Positions 55,769 through 64,000 of a DNA stretch of 64,000 nt are shown here, piece after piece. Every line of letters begins with the position of its first letter. The stretch's first letter is position 1. The notes beneath the pieces were generated by a model. It was not told where the DNA came from and ran no database searches. It saw only the letters and a program-made list of their open reading frames with translations. A program made the translations under genes and the position numbers. The stretch is from Streptococcus mitis (GTDB lineage Bacteria; Bacillota; Bacilli; Lactobacillales; Streptococcaceae): positions 1-64,000 of the forward strand of contig NZ_WIJP01000008.1 of assembly GCF_009496155.1 (NCBI RefSeq). Direction: 5' to 3'.

Positions 55769-55822
55769 TTGACAAATAATTTTACAAGGACTATACTATA
55801 TTTGAAGATATAATATATCTTC
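55769..55822 (+). promoter_or_regulatory. Promoter and palindrome for the second lacAB pair
   Basis: TTGACA (55769-55774), 17-base spacer, TATACT (55792-55797). A perfect 9-bp palindrome GAAGATATA-a-TATATCTTC lies at 55804-55822, just after the -10, in operator position. Confidence 0.8.
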
Positions 55823-55883
55823 TATATCGTCAACAATGATATTTCATTGCATGCTTTTGGATAGCTAAAGAAAGAAGGTTCTT

Positions 55884-56312
55884 ATGAAAGTTATTTTAGC
55901 TACTGACCAAGATGGTTTCCAACTGAAAGAAACCGTCAAACACTATCTGCTTCATTCTGGTTATGAAGTAATTGACCTCAACTCTACACAAGGTTCTGCG
56001 GATTTCGTTGATTCTACTGTCAATGCTATTACAGAGTTTAGAAAATATAAGCAAGCTCGTGCTATTCTTTTTGACAAGTTTGGACATTCTTTTATGCCTG
56101 CTAATAAGTTTAAAGGTATTATCTGCGCCGCTGTTTCCGATGAACACTCTGCCATGATGACTATTCGACACAATTCTACTCCAATCATTACAATTGGTTC
56201 TGGAATTACAGGCGCTATTTTAGCAGTTGAAATAGTCAAAGCCTTTCTTGAGCACAACTATGATTCTGGTCGTCACCAAGTTCGCATTGATATGCTGAAC
56301 AAGCTCTGCTAG
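55884..56312 (+). CDS. Second LacA-like galactose-6-phosphate isomerase subunit
   Basis: A 142-residue RpiB/LacAB-family protein. It has the family's ILFDKFGHSFMPANKFKGI and GRHQVRIDMLNKLC ends, like the other LacA in this window, but is clearly divergent in the middle and lacks the initial GADAAG form (ATDQDG instead). It has its own promoter and palindrome and pairs with a LacB-like gene. It may isomerise a related sugar phosphate. Confidence 0.82.
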   Translation: MKVILATDQDGFQLKETVKHYLLHSGYEVIDLNSTQGSADFVDSTVNAITEFRKYKQARAILFDKFGHSFMPANKFKGIICAAVSDEHSAMMTIRHNSTPIITIGSGITGAILAVEIVKAFLEHNYDSGRHQVRIDMLNKLC

Positions 56313-56323
56313 GAGGTATTCCC

Positions 56324-56842
56324 ATGAAAATTGCTCTCGGTTGTGATCACATTGTAACAGATGTGAAGATGAAGATTTCAAAACACCTAAAAGAACAAGG
56401 TCATGAAATCATTGATGTTGGTACTTATGATTTCGTCCGTACTCACTATCCTATTTATGGTCGCTTAATTGCAGAGGAGGTCGTCAATGGACGGGCTGAC
56501 TTTGGAGTCGCCCTTTGCGGTACAGGTGTTGGAATTGCTGTATCTGCTGATAAAGTGCCTGGAACTCGAGTTGTACTTGTCGGAGATGTTGCGACTGCTC
56601 GTTCCGCTCGTGAAAATCTCAATGCTAATATTGTTGCTTTCGGTGGTGCAATCCTAGGTATCAATTTCATTAACAACATTGTAGATGAATTTATCAATAC
56701 CAAGTACAAACCAAGTCCTGAAAAAGAGGAATTGATTTCGAAAATTGATAAACTATCTGAAGTGAGTCCAGATGTAGCTGCCAATGATCATATCTTCGAT
56801 GAAGAGAATGCCAAGTGGAATCGTGGAGAATATCACGATTAA
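56324..56842 (+). CDS. Second LacB-like galactose-6-phosphate isomerase subunit
   Basis: A 172-residue LacB homologue. [15 protein letters not shown], the catalytic Cys in VALCGTGVGIAVS, and NIVAFGGAILG are seen, with the typical end WNRGEYHD. Compared with the lacABCD copy, it has GIAVSADKVPGT where that one has [12 protein letters not shown] near the active site. It follows the LacA-like gene by 11 bases. No lacC or lacD follows. Confidence 0.82.
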   Translation: MKIALGCDHIVTDVKMKISKHLKEQGHEIIDVGTYDFVRTHYPIYGRLIAEEVVNGRADFGVALCGTGVGIAVSADKVPGTRVVLVGDVATARSARENLNANIVAFGGAILGINFINNIVDEFINTKYKPSPEKEELISKIDKLSEVSPDVAANDHIFDEENAKWNRGEYHD

Positions 56843-56870
56843 CTTGTATTCCGCCTTCTATATTTTATCT

Positions 56871-57022
56871 AATACTCAATGAAAATCAAAGAGCAAACTA
56901 GAAAGCTAGCCGCGGGCTGCTCAAAGCACTGCTTTGAGGTTATAGATAGAACTGACGAAGTCAGTAACCATACCTACGATAAGGCGACGCTAACGTGGTT
57001 TGAAGAGATTTTCGAAGAGTAT
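56871..57022 (+). repeat. BOX element (boxA-boxB-boxC)
   Basis: A 152-bp copy of the pneumococcal BOX repeat: boxA begins AATACTCAATGAAAATCAAA; the middle part has GAGGTTATAGATAGAACTGA; boxC ends GAAGAGATTTTCGAAGAGTAT. It lies between the convergent lacB-like gene and lacD. Confidence 0.95.
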
Positions 57023-57055
57023 AACCTTGAGGATAACTAACTCAAGGTTATTTTT
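57022..57055 (+). terminator. Terminator after the second lacAB pair
   Basis: TAACCTTGAG (57022-57031) / CTCAAGGTTA (57041-57050) and TTTTT. Confidence 0.85.
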
Positions 57056-57067
57056 ACGTCATCAAAA

Positions 57068-57095
57068 AGTCTAGAGATATTTCTATCCCTAGACT
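57068..57095 (-). terminator. Hairpin after lacD
   Basis: AGTCTAG (57068-57074) / CTAGACT (57089-57095); on the minus strand the arm is followed by a short T run, suited to ending the lacABCD transcript. Confidence 0.6.
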
Positions 57096-57119
57096 GAAGT
57101 TTTTTTCGCAATTTGAGTG

Positions 57120-58100
57120 CTACACGCGTTCTTTCCATGAAGTCGCTGTTGTTTGAAGAACCTTGTTGAGTTCATCAATGTTTTCAAAACCAGTTGTGCG
57201 AAGCCATTCGCGAGCTGCTGTTTCACCATCTTTGATGTAAGCTTCAACTGATCCAGCCCATGTAGCACGGCCACAAAGAACTCCGTTAAAGTTTGCACCT
57301 GATTCATGAGCAAATACCAGAGTATCTTGGAAGAGTTTAGCTGATACACCAGCACTCAAGTAGATGTATGGCAAGTTCGTTGCTTCATCTTGTGCTTTGA
57401 AGAATGCTGCTGCTTCTTCACGTGTATAAACTACTTCACCTTCAGCGAAGCCTTCAACATATTTAATGTTTACAGGAACTTCTACTTTCAAGACATCAAT
57501 GTTAAAGCGTGGGTCTGAGAAGACTTTCATAGCACCGATAACTTTGTGTGGTTTTACTTTAGCGTATTCTACAGAACCAGCGTCAGTAATTTTTTCATCG
57601 TAAGCAAGAATTTCAAGGAAGAATGGGATATCTTCAGCCACACACTCAGAACCGATACGTTCGATGTAAGCTTGTTTTTCTTGGTTGAGTTCGTCTGAGC
57701 TATCTACGTCATAGTAAAGCAAGAATTTAACTGCATCTGCACCTTCTTCTTTAATACGTTTTGCAGACCAAACATCCAAGCAGTCTGGCAAACGTTTTGT
57801 ACTTGTTGTATCATAACCTGTTTTTTCATAAGCAAGAAGAAGACCAGCTTTTTCGTCAAGAGCTTTAGTCGCTGGAAGTCCATACTCAGGGTCAAGAAGC
57901 ATTGATGAAGCGTATTTAGTCAATTCATCTGCTACTAAAACTTTAAGTTCTTCCATTTGAGCTACAGTTGGTTCTTCTGTTTGGTGTTGAGCCATGAGGC
58001 GCTTCAAAGCACCACGTTGGTCAAATGCAAGAGCTGAGATGATTCCATTTTCATCAGAAAGTTTTTCTAAGCGTGCACGTTTTTGTTCTGTTAAAGCCAT
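57120..58100 (-). CDS. lacD: Tagatose-1,6-bisphosphate aldolase
   Basis: A 326-residue class I LacD aldolase. [18 protein letters not shown] and the Lys-bearing [13 protein letters not shown] segment match the family. It splits tagatose-1,6-bisphosphate to DHAP and glyceraldehyde-3-phosphate. It lies one base after lacC, at the end of lacABCD. Confidence 0.96.
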   Translation of the reverse strand: MALTEQKRARLEKLSDENGIISALAFDQRGALKRLMAQHQTEEPTVAQMEELKVLVADELTKYASSMLLDPEYGLPATKALDEKAGLLLAYEKTGYDTTSTKRLPDCLDVWSAKRIKEEGADAVKFLLYYDVDSSDELNQEKQAYIERIGSECVAEDIPFFLEILAYDEKITDAGSVEYAKVKPHKVIGAMKVFSDPRFNIDVLKVEVPVNIKYVEGFAEGEVVYTREEAAAFFKAQDEATNLPYIYLSAGVSAKLFQDTLVFAHESGANFNGVLCGRATWAGSVEAYIKDGETAAREWLRTTGFENIDELNKVLQTTATSWKERV

Positions 58101-58101
58101 T

Positions 58102-59031
58102 TTATACCTCTTTTACTATTAATTGTTCATATAGAGCTTGATAGTTAGCCATGTTGACATGACCAGTCATTTTTTCTTGAGCATTGAGCATACCAAGGAC
58201 ATTTGCCTTGATGAGTAATTCTGCATCCGATTCTTTATGAAGAAGACCTGAAGAAATCCCTGCTACAGTAGAATCTCCAGATCCGACAGGATTTACCACC
58301 TGAATTCTAGGAATATCTACCTTGTAGAAAGTGTCACCATGTTTGGCAAAAGCACCGTTGGCACCAAGTGAAACGATAATCCATTCAATCCCTGCAAACA
58401 AAGGTTCTTGAAGGACTTCTTTTAATTCATCCAAATCCTCGGAAACTTCTCTACCTAGAAGCTGGGACAATTCCTCATTATTTGGTTTGATGACTGTTGG
58501 TTTATGTGGTGATTCAAGAACCGCTTGAAGTGCTGCACCAGAGCAGTCCAAGACTACAGGCTTGCCAGCTTGATTAGCAAGTTCTACCAAGCTCGCATAG
58601 TAATCAACTGGAAGACCTGCTGGTAAACTACCTGAGATAGCTACTACTTCAACTGAGCCCAAGAGTTTTTTGAAATGTTCCAAAAAGTCTTGACCTTCTT
58701 GTTCAAGAACTTCAGGTCCTTTTTCAAGAACTTCTGTTTGATTGTCTCCATGGAGAATAGCGATACAGTTACGAGTTTCTCCCTGAATTGAGAAGAAATC
58801 TTTTTTTACTTGATCATCGATATGTTCAACCAAAAACTCACCAAGTTTGCCACCCACTAAACCAGTAGCAAGAACAGGATCTCCAAATTCTGAAAGTACT
58901 CGGGTAACATTGAGTCCCTTACCACCAGCCGTTTTGGTTACATCCACCACACGATTGACAGTATCAATCTTCAACTCATCCAAGGGATAGGAAATATCAA
59001 TGGATGGGTTCATTGTGACTGTTAAAATCAT
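58102..59031 (-). CDS. lacC: Tagatose-6-phosphate kinase
   Basis: A 309-residue PfkB-family kinase. [15 protein letters not shown] (about residues 32-46) binds sugar phosphate; [14 protein letters not shown] holds the catalytic Asp and anion hole. It makes tagatose-1,6-bisphosphate. Starts 10 bases after lacB. Confidence 0.96.
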   Translation of the reverse strand: MILTVTMNPSIDISYPLDELKIDTVNRVVDVTKTAGGKGLNVTRVLSEFGDPVLATGLVGGKLGEFLVEHIDDQVKKDFFSIQGETRNCIAILHGDNQTEVLEKGPEVLEQEGQDFLEHFKKLLGSVEVVAISGSLPAGLPVDYYASLVELANQAGKPVVLDCSGAALQAVLESPHKPTVIKPNNEELSQLLGREVSEDLDELKEVLQEPLFAGIEWIIVSLGANGAFAKHGDTFYKVDIPRIQVVNPVGSGDSTVAGISSGLLHKESDAELLIKANVLGMLNAQEKMTGHVNMANYQALYEQLIVKEV

Positions 59032-59041
59032 AGGTCACCTC

Positions 59042-59557
59042 TTAGTCGTGGTATTCTCCGCGATCCCATTTTTCAAGGAATTCAGTGAAGAAGTTTGCGT
59101 CTGTTTGTTGAGCATTGTGACTTTCAACATGTTCAATTTTCGCAATCAATTTTTTATTTTCTTCAGATGGTTTGTATTCAGCATGGATGAAAGCCTCGAT
59201 GATGTCACACATGAGCAATTCACCAGTAATCTTACCACCAAAACCGATAACGTTAGCGTTCAATTGTTCTTTAGCATAAAGGGCTGTTGTCATATCACGA
59301 ACCAAGGCAGAACGAACACCTGGGACTTTATTTACAGCGTTGTTTATACCAACACCAGTACCACAGATACATACTCCAAGATCAGCTTGACCGCTAGTTA
59401 CAGCTTCCCCTACTTTTTTACCAAAGATTGGGTAGTGAGTACGTGTATGGTCATATGTACCAAAGTCAATAACTTCATATCCTTTTGATTTCAAAAATTC
59501 TGAAACCGCCATTTTTTCATCTGTTACGATGTGGTCACATCCAATTGCAATTCTCAT
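59042..59557 (-). CDS. lacB: Galactose-6-phosphate isomerase subunit LacB
   Basis: A 171-residue LacB with catalytic Cys in [19 protein letters not shown] and the end WDRGEYHD; essentially the pneumococcal form. With LacA it turns galactose-6-phosphate into tagatose-6-phosphate. Part of lacABCD. Confidence 0.96.
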   Translation of the reverse strand: MRIAIGCDHIVTDEKMAVSEFLKSKGYEVIDFGTYDHTRTHYPIFGKKVGEAVTSGQADLGVCICGTGVGINNAVNKVPGVRSALVRDMTTALYAKEQLNANVIGFGGKITGELLMCDIIEAFIHAEYKPSEENKKLIAKIEHVESHNAQQTDANFFTEFLEKWDRGEYHD

Positions 59558-59587
59558 TTTTAACTTACCTTTCTTACTGTAATCTAA

Positions 59588-60013
59588 TTAGCACATTTTG
59601 TTCAACATATCGACACGAATTTGGTGACGTCCACCATCGTATTTACCGTTAACAAATCCTTTAGCGATGTTTTTAGCCAATTCATCACCAACAAGTTGTG
59701 CACCCATAGTGATCATACGTGAGTTGTTGTGGCCACGAGTCATATAAGCTGAACGTTCGTCAGATACTTCTGCAGCAACCATTCCTTTGATCTTAGTTGC
59801 GACCATAAATGGACCAGCTCCATAAGCATCAATCACGATACCAAGGTTTTGTTCTTCTTTGTTTACTTCTGCAGCAACAGCAAGAGTCACATCAACAAAG
59901 TCTTGACCTTCAGCCGTAACATCCACAACGTGGAAGTTTTCTTTTTCCAAGAAGTCTTTCACAACTTCTTTCAATCTCAAACCTGCAGCATCTGCACCGA
60001 TAACAATAGCCAT
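59588..60013 (-). CDS. lacA: Galactose-6-phosphate isomerase subunit LacA
   Basis: A 141-residue LacA ([18 protein letters not shown] at the start, [14 protein letters not shown] at the end). Non-cysteine partner of LacB. First gene of lacABCD, behind a promoter with LacR-type operators. AAAAGGAG precedes the ATG. Confidence 0.96.
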   Translation of the reverse strand: MAIVIGADAAGLRLKEVVKDFLEKENFHVVDVTAEGQDFVDVTLAVAAEVNKEEQNLGIVIDAYGAGPFMVATKIKGMVAAEVSDERSAYMTRGHNNSRMITMGAQLVGDELAKNIAKGFVNGKYDGGRHQIRVDMLNKMC

Positions 60014-60195
60014 ATTGTTTCTCCTTTTTATTTTTCTAGGCTAGTAAAACCTTTTATAGTTAGCAGTTTACCTACAAAAGCTTTCTAGCAGTTTGTTGAC
60101 AAATTAGATTGAATGAGATGAATGACACCTTATTCAAGTTTAGGAAAGCAGTTTCCTAGAAATAATCCTTCTCTACGAAAGAGAATATAACAATT

Positions 60196-60286
60196 GATTA
60201 TTTGTTTGTTGCAAACATCATTTGTTGCTTACGAACATAATATACTCCTATTTTCTGAAAAAGTCAACAGTTAATGTTTGTTTTTG
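60196..60286 (-). promoter_or_regulatory. lacABCD promoter with LacR-type operators
   Basis: On the minus strand TTGACT (60267-60262), 17-base spacer, TATATT (60244-60239). Repeated TGTTTG/CAAACA-type words (60200-60216, 60221-60227, 60275-60283) flank it, the pattern expected for LacR operators. The 290-base gap to lacX contains no gene. Confidence 0.75.
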
Positions 60287-60302
60287 TGTTTTATTTTTGA
60301 AT

Positions 60303-61199
60303 CTAAAAAATTTCGATGTCAAAACCAATTTGATCCACTTGACCAGGTTCTAGGAGACGAACATTCTTCTTATCTTCTAGACGATCTCCTTCTTCAAGGG
60401 ATGTTGACAAGCCAGACCATGGTTCAAAAGCAATGAAAGGACCTTTATTCAAAGTTGACCAGATAATGAGATTTGAGAACTCTGCAAAGTGCACTTTCAA
60501 TCCCTTATCATGTTTACGAGAACGAAGGGCAATTGTTCTAGATTGCAATTCATCTAAGGTGACTGCATCTGTGCTGAAAAGATCATAACTAAGATCTATT
60601 TCTTTTTGTCCCTCTAGCCATGGACTTCTATCTTGAAAATCAAGCATCCCCGTTTCTGGGAAAGGACGTGGAACAGAGCAAGTCTCTTCTTTCTCAAACT
60701 CTAAATAGTAATCTTCATAGACTTCATCATCCAGTAGAGGACAATTAAATCCTGGATGTCCACCAATAAAGTAAGGCATGACCTTGCTAGTTTCTTTATT
60801 AAAGATTTTGTATTGAGTTCGTACTGTCTTGCCAGTAAGGATATAAGTAATCTCTAGGCGAAAATGATAAGGATAGTTTTGATAGCTATTCTCATCGTCC
60901 TCAATTGCAAAAGTTACACTCTTGTCTGTCTGTTCAACTAATTCAAATTCTTTCTTACGAACCAAACCATGACGAGGAATATTTCCTTTGATTTCTTGTC
61001 CCTTCTCATCTATATAGAGAGCTGTATCCTCTCTTAAAGAACCACAAATGGGGAAGAGAACAGGAGCTTGTCCACTCCAATAAGTGGCATCCCCTTGCCA
61101 CAAATACTCCAGTCCCTCAGCATCTTTTATAGAAGAAAGGGCCCCACCAAAACTGTTAAATTGAACTCTTAATTGTTCTGATTTTAATTCAATTACCAT
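60303..61199 (-). CDS. lacX: Aldose 1-epimerase-like protein (LacX)
   Basis: A 298-residue mutarotase-fold protein. IPRHGLVRKKEFELV, GGHPGFNCPL and FEPWSGLST are galactose mutarotase-type motifs (His and Glu). LacX proteins accompany tagatose-6-phosphate pathway genes in streptococci and lactococci. GGAG precedes ATG 61199. Its substrate is probably galactose or a galactose phosphate. Confidence 0.88.
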   Translation of the reverse strand: MVIELKSEQLRVQFNSFGGALSSIKDAEGLEYLWQGDATYWSGQAPVLFPICGSLREDTALYIDEKGQEIKGNIPRHGLVRKKEFELVEQTDKSVTFAIEDDENSYQNYPYHFRLEITYILTGKTVRTQYKIFNKETSKVMPYFIGGHPGFNCPLLDDEVYEDYYLEFEKEETCSVPRPFPETGMLDFQDRSPWLEGQKEIDLSYDLFSTDAVTLDELQSRTIALRSRKHDKGLKVHFAEFSNLIIWSTLNKGPFIAFEPWSGLSTSLEEGDRLEDKKNVRLLEPGQVDQIGFDIEIF

Positions 61200-61230
61200 T
61201 ATTTTCTCCGATTTCTTGATAGTTTATAAA

Positions 61231-61271
61231 AAACTAGGCTGTCACTCCTAGAAGGTATGACAACCTAGTTT
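61231..61271 (-). terminator. Terminator of the galactitol-type PTS operon
   Basis: AAACTAGGCTGTCA (61231-61244) / TGACAACCTAGTTT (61258-61271), one mismatch; on the minus strand a T-rich tail follows. Confidence 0.75.
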
Positions 61272-61275
61272 CAAC

Positions 61276-61384
61276 AATTTACACTCTGCGAAAATCAAAT
61301 TCAAACTTCGTCAGCGTCGCTTTGCCGTACTTTAGTACAGCCTACAGCTAACTTCCTAGTTTGCTCTTTGATTTTCATTGAGCT
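61276..61384 (-). repeat. BOX-like element lacking boxB
   Basis: On the minus strand the sequence begins AAGCTCAATGAAAATCAAAG (boxA) and reaches GCGACGCTGACGAAGTTTGA and TTTTCGCAGAG (boxC). About 109 bp; the boxB unit is absent. Confidence 0.85.
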
Positions 61385-61403
61385 TACATTTTATAGGAGC
61401 GCA

Positions 61404-62879
61404 TTATTTTGCTTTTGCTGCGTACTCTTCGTTACGTTTGATCATTTGTTTTCTGTACCAAGCAAAGATACCGATATAGAATACAAGGAAGACTGCAGCA
61501 CCAAGGATTGCTTTGATATCACCTGTTGTAGTGTTACCAATTGTCCAACCAAGAAGTTTTTCAATTGGTCCTTCAAGAGTTGAGTGAGTAATCAATTGAG
61601 TTTGACTCACACCTGCTGGGAAGGCACCTACACCTTTAGCAAGTTCTGTCGCAAATGGTGCAATAAGTGTACCTGAAAGAAGGAAGAGTGGCAACAAGAG
61701 TGTTCCGAAGATAATCATACGGAGCAATTTACCACGTGTTACAACCAAGAGAGCTGGAGTAACACCCATAGCGATGATACCTGCAAGTGGCAAGATACCA
61801 TTTCCGACTTTTGAAAGAAGTACTGCTTCAATCAACATGATTGGTGCAAGTACGTTTGCACAAGCCCAGATTTCAGCACGACCAGCGATGAATGGCCAGT
61901 CAAGACCGATGTTGAATTTACGTCCTTGAAGACGTTTAGTAGCAACGTTTGTAATACCTTGTGATAGTGGTTCTACGGCTGCGATGAACCATGAACCGAT
62001 AAGTGAGAAGAGTTCCAAAGATACACCAGCAGTCAAACCAAGAGACAACCATCCTTTGATAACAAGACGCCATTTATCTGCATCTTCAACACCTGCAATT
62101 GGATGTGGAGTTCCCATAATACCGATAACGATACCAAGGATGAAACCGATAAAGAATTTAGATCCCCAGAAACCGATTTTCTTGTTCAATTTAGCAGCGT
62201 CAAAGTCATATTTATCAAGTCCTGGGAAGAATTTTTCAAAAATTTTATCCAAAACCATGATAACTGGGTTCATCATGTAGTTCATGTGAGTTGATGTCAT
62301 TGGTGATGAACTTGGAGCGTTAAGAAGGTCATCAAATGTAGGTTTCATCAAGTCAGAGTTGATAATTTTCAACACACCAACAAGGACGATAGCTGCTGTA
62401 GCAATCAAGAGTGAGACCCCTTGGCTCACACCATTGTTGTCAGCATACCATTTAATCAAAAGACCTGTGATAGACAAGTGCCAGATATCAAAGATATCAA
62501 CGTCAAGTGTATCAGTTTTCTTCATAGCAAGCATCACTACGTTGACAATCAACATGATGAGCAAGAAGTAAAGTGTCCAAGCAGATCCCCAAGTGATTGT
62601 GGCAAGTGGCGCCCAACCAACGTCAGTGATACTCAATTGGATACCTGTGTTTTCAACGAATTTTGCAAGTGATGCTGAGAAAGCACCATTTAGCATACCG
62701 ATGATGGCACCGATACCTGTAAGAGCGATGGCAAGTTTGATACCACCTTCAAGCGCTTTGGAGAATTTCACTCCAAAAAGTAAAGCCAATACTGTCAAAA
62801 TGATTAACATGATGACAGGTCCACCCATATCTAAGATGGGCTTGAAAAACTTGCCGATTAGGTCAAAGATTGCATCCAT
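61404..62879 (-). CDS. PTS galactitol-type IIC permease
   Basis: A 491-residue EIIC of the galactitol (GatC) class with about 11-12 hydrophobic segments. Marks include the N-terminal IGKFFKPILDMGGPVIMLIIL and IGIMGTPHPIAG, the typical substrate loop. In oral streptococci permeases of this group carry galactose and deliver galactose-6-phosphate; linkage to lacABCD supports that. Follows IIB by 52 bases. Confidence 0.92.
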   Translation of the reverse strand: MDAIFDLIGKFFKPILDMGGPVIMLIILTVLALLFGVKFSKALEGGIKLAIALTGIGAIIGMLNGAFSASLAKFVENTGIQLSITDVGWAPLATITWGSAWTLYFLLIMLIVNVVMLAMKKTDTLDVDIFDIWHLSITGLLIKWYADNNGVSQGVSLLIATAAIVLVGVLKIINSDLMKPTFDDLLNAPSSSPMTSTHMNYMMNPVIMVLDKIFEKFFPGLDKYDFDAAKLNKKIGFWGSKFFIGFILGIVIGIMGTPHPIAGVEDADKWRLVIKGWLSLGLTAGVSLELFSLIGSWFIAAVEPLSQGITNVATKRLQGRKFNIGLDWPFIAGRAEIWACANVLAPIMLIEAVLLSKVGNGILPLAGIIAMGVTPALLVVTRGKLLRMIIFGTLLLPLFLLSGTLIAPFATELAKGVGAFPAGVSQTQLITHSTLEGPIEKLLGWTIGNTTTGDIKAILGAAVFLVFYIGIFAWYRKQMIKRNEEYAAKAK

Positions 62880-62931
62880 AACAGTTCCTCCCTTTTTATG
62901 TTATATGAATGTTAACTAAATAAAGTATTTA

Positions 62932-63237
62932 TTAGCTTAATCCGTGTTCTTTAATAGCTGCTTCAATATTGTCAAATACTGGAGCACTCATCGCTGGGAT
63001 ACGGAATAAGATTGGTCCAGCTTCAATAACTGGGATACCTGGGTCAAAACCAAGATCTGTAGCAGCAATTGGTGTGAAGATGTCATAACCTTTGATAAGG
63101 TCTTCATTAACGTCTTTGACCATTACCGCATCACAGTGAACATCAAAACCACGGTTTGAAAGTTCTTCTTCAAGAGCACTTTTAATTTGGTGGCTTGAGT
63201 TAACACCTGCACCGCAGGCAGCAAGAATTTTAATCAT
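62932..63237 (-). CDS. PTS galactitol-type IIB component
   Basis: A 101-residue IIB. The phosphorylated Cys lies in ILAACGAGVNSSHQIKSAL near residue 7. ATG 63237 is taken because GGAGG lies eight bases upstream; the open frame is longer by 12 codons. Middle gene of the IIA-IIB-IIC operon. Confidence 0.93.
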   Translation of the reverse strand: MIKILAACGAGVNSSHQIKSALEEELSNRGFDVHCDAVMVKDVNEDLIKGYDIFTPIAATDLGFDPGIPVIEAGPILFRIPAMSAPVFDNIEAAIKEHGLS

Positions 63238-63275
63238 ATGGATTTCCTCCGATTTAATATTTTTAATAGACAAGA

Positions 63276-63752
63276 TTATGCAGTTGCTTCAGCTATATAA
63301 GCATAGATAGCTTCTGGTTCAGAAATTTTAGCCAAATCTTCCAAATGGCCATTTCCTGTAAAGAAATCCATCAACTGAGCAAGAATGTTGGTTTGACTTG
63401 AACTTGAGTTATTAATGATAAAGAAGAGCAAGGATACTTCTACTTCCTTATCTGGCGCAATCATATTATGGAAAGTCACTGGTTTCTCTAATCGAACGAC
63501 CACAACTTTTTCGGCAAGATTATGAACAATATCTGTATGAGGAATAGCCACATTCGGCAAATCCTTACCCAAAAATTCCATATCTAAGCCAGTTGGAAAT
63601 GACTTTTCACGCGTGATCAAGGCTTCACGATAGGTTGGAGTTACGATTTCTCGTTCTTCCAATAAAGTTGCAACCTGATCAAAAAGATGTTCTTGATTAT
63701 CCGCTTCTAAGCAAAACACAAGGTTTTTGTCAAAGAAATGATCTAATCCCAT
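63276..63752 (-). CDS. PTS galactitol/fructose-type IIA component
   Basis: A 158-residue PTS_EIIA_2 protein. The active His is in VAIPHTDIVHNL (about residue 64). ATG 63752 follows AAGGGAAAA; the frame could begin 7 codons earlier. First gene of the operon, 40 bases from the promoter -10. Confidence 0.92.
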   Translation of the reverse strand: MGLDHFFDKNLVFCLEADNQEHLFDQVATLLEEREIVTPTYREALITREKSFPTGLDMEFLGKDLPNVAIPHTDIVHNLAEKVVVVRLEKPVTFHNMIAPDKEVEVSLLFFIINNSSSSQTNILAQLMDFFTGNGHLEDLAKISEPEAIYAYIAEATA

Positions 63753-63788
63753 AAGGTTTTCCCTTCTTTCCATTAACTTTATGCTATA

Positions 63789-63817
63789 AGTATAACACTA
63801 TATGAAATCGTTGTCAA
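63789..63817 (-). promoter_or_regulatory. Promoter of the galactitol-type PTS operon
   Basis: On the minus strand TTGACA (63817-63812), 17-base spacer, TATACT (63794-63789), a near-consensus promoter. Confidence 0.88.
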
Positions 63818-63879
63818 TAATTTTCTGTTCTTTTTTGTCTCTTTTTTTATATTTTTGTTGTTTTTATAGTTCGACTTAT

Positions 63880-63905
63880 TGAAACAAACATATAAACAAA
63901 CACAG
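63880..63905 (-). promoter_or_regulatory. Candidate LacR operator upstream of the PTS promoter
   Basis: AACAAACATATAAACAAACA (63884-63903), a direct repeat of AAACAAACA words, like those ahead of lacA. A LacR or similar DeoR site is likely. Confidence 0.55.
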
Positions 63906-63925
63906 CAACATTTTTTGTTTTGGAA

Positions 63926-63956
63926 TCAAAAAAAGCAGACCATTTAAGCCTGCTTT
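63926..63956 (-). terminator. Terminator of a gene beyond the right edge
   Basis: AAAGCAG (63932-63938) / CTGCTTT (63950-63956), with a T run on the minus strand; it would end a leftward gene outside the window. Confidence 0.65.
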
Positions 63957-64000
63957 ACTATTGATTCTTACATGATTTTGCTATTAACAAGAAAAGCAAT

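Overview
The window looks like chromosome of a mitis-group Streptococcus (S. pneumoniae / S. mitis / S. oralis type). The evidence is an order of core genes familiar from pneumococcus (rbgA-rnhB-clc-xerS-lplA-aco operon-MATE-pyrC-mutX-ung-ptsI-ptsH-nrdHEF-lacR-lacABCD), pneumococcal BOX repeats, and a difSL/xerS module marking the replication terminus. DNA is low-GC with short intergenic regions.

Bases 1 to about 24.7 kb are a decayed Tn5252-like integrative conjugative/mobilisable element that ends at the 5' side of rbgA. From left to right it carries: a DUF3990/DUF3791-like gene pair; an RloC-type anticodon nuclease with a zinc hook; the PezAT toxin-antitoxin pair; a four-gene type II CBASS operon (CD-NTase, E1/E2 fusion Cap2, JAMM protease Cap3, two-TM effector); an oriT-like stretch; two relaxosome accessory genes; and a MobP-type relaxase broken by one in-frame stop. 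Next comes a cargo block: an Rgg regulator divergent from a short hydrophobic peptide (SHP) pheromone gene, a wrecked serine recombinase, a second Rgg, and an operon of radical SAM enzyme, CYTH protein, alanyl-tRNA-synthetase-like protein, two ATP-grasp ligases and an MFS exporter. The element closes with an HTH repressor, a probable excisionase and a tyrosine integrase carrying one frameshift and one nonsense codon.

The most novel item is the Rgg-linked operon at 14.6-21.6 kb. It looks like an uncharacterised small-molecule or modified-peptide pathway: a radical SAM chemistry step, an amino-acid-activating aaRS relative, two ligases and export, next to two Rgg regulators and a SHP gene. The most complete defence system is the CBASS operon, with RloC and PezAT as neighbours.

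Bases 24.7-50.5 kb are core housekeeping: ribosome assembly, RNase H, chloride channel, a frameshifted mepB, the terminus recombinase, lipoate ligase with the acetoin/pyruvate-type dehydrogenase complex, a MATE pump, pyrimidine synthesis, DNA repair, a stretch of unrecognised small membrane proteins, general PTS proteins, and the NrdR-controlled anaerobic-type class Ib ribonucleotide reductase.

Bases 50.5-64 kb are a rearranged galactose/lactose locus. lacR and lacABCD (tagatose-6-phosphate pathway) remain, but the lactose PTS genes are absent and lacG survives only as its C-terminal part. Two methyltransferases, an EamA transporter, an Rrf2 regulator and a second, divergent lacAB pair occupy the gap. 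A galactitol-type PTS (IIA, IIB, IIC) and a mutarotase-like gene sit upstream of lacABCD, which suggests the locus now serves galactose uptake as galactose-6-phosphate.
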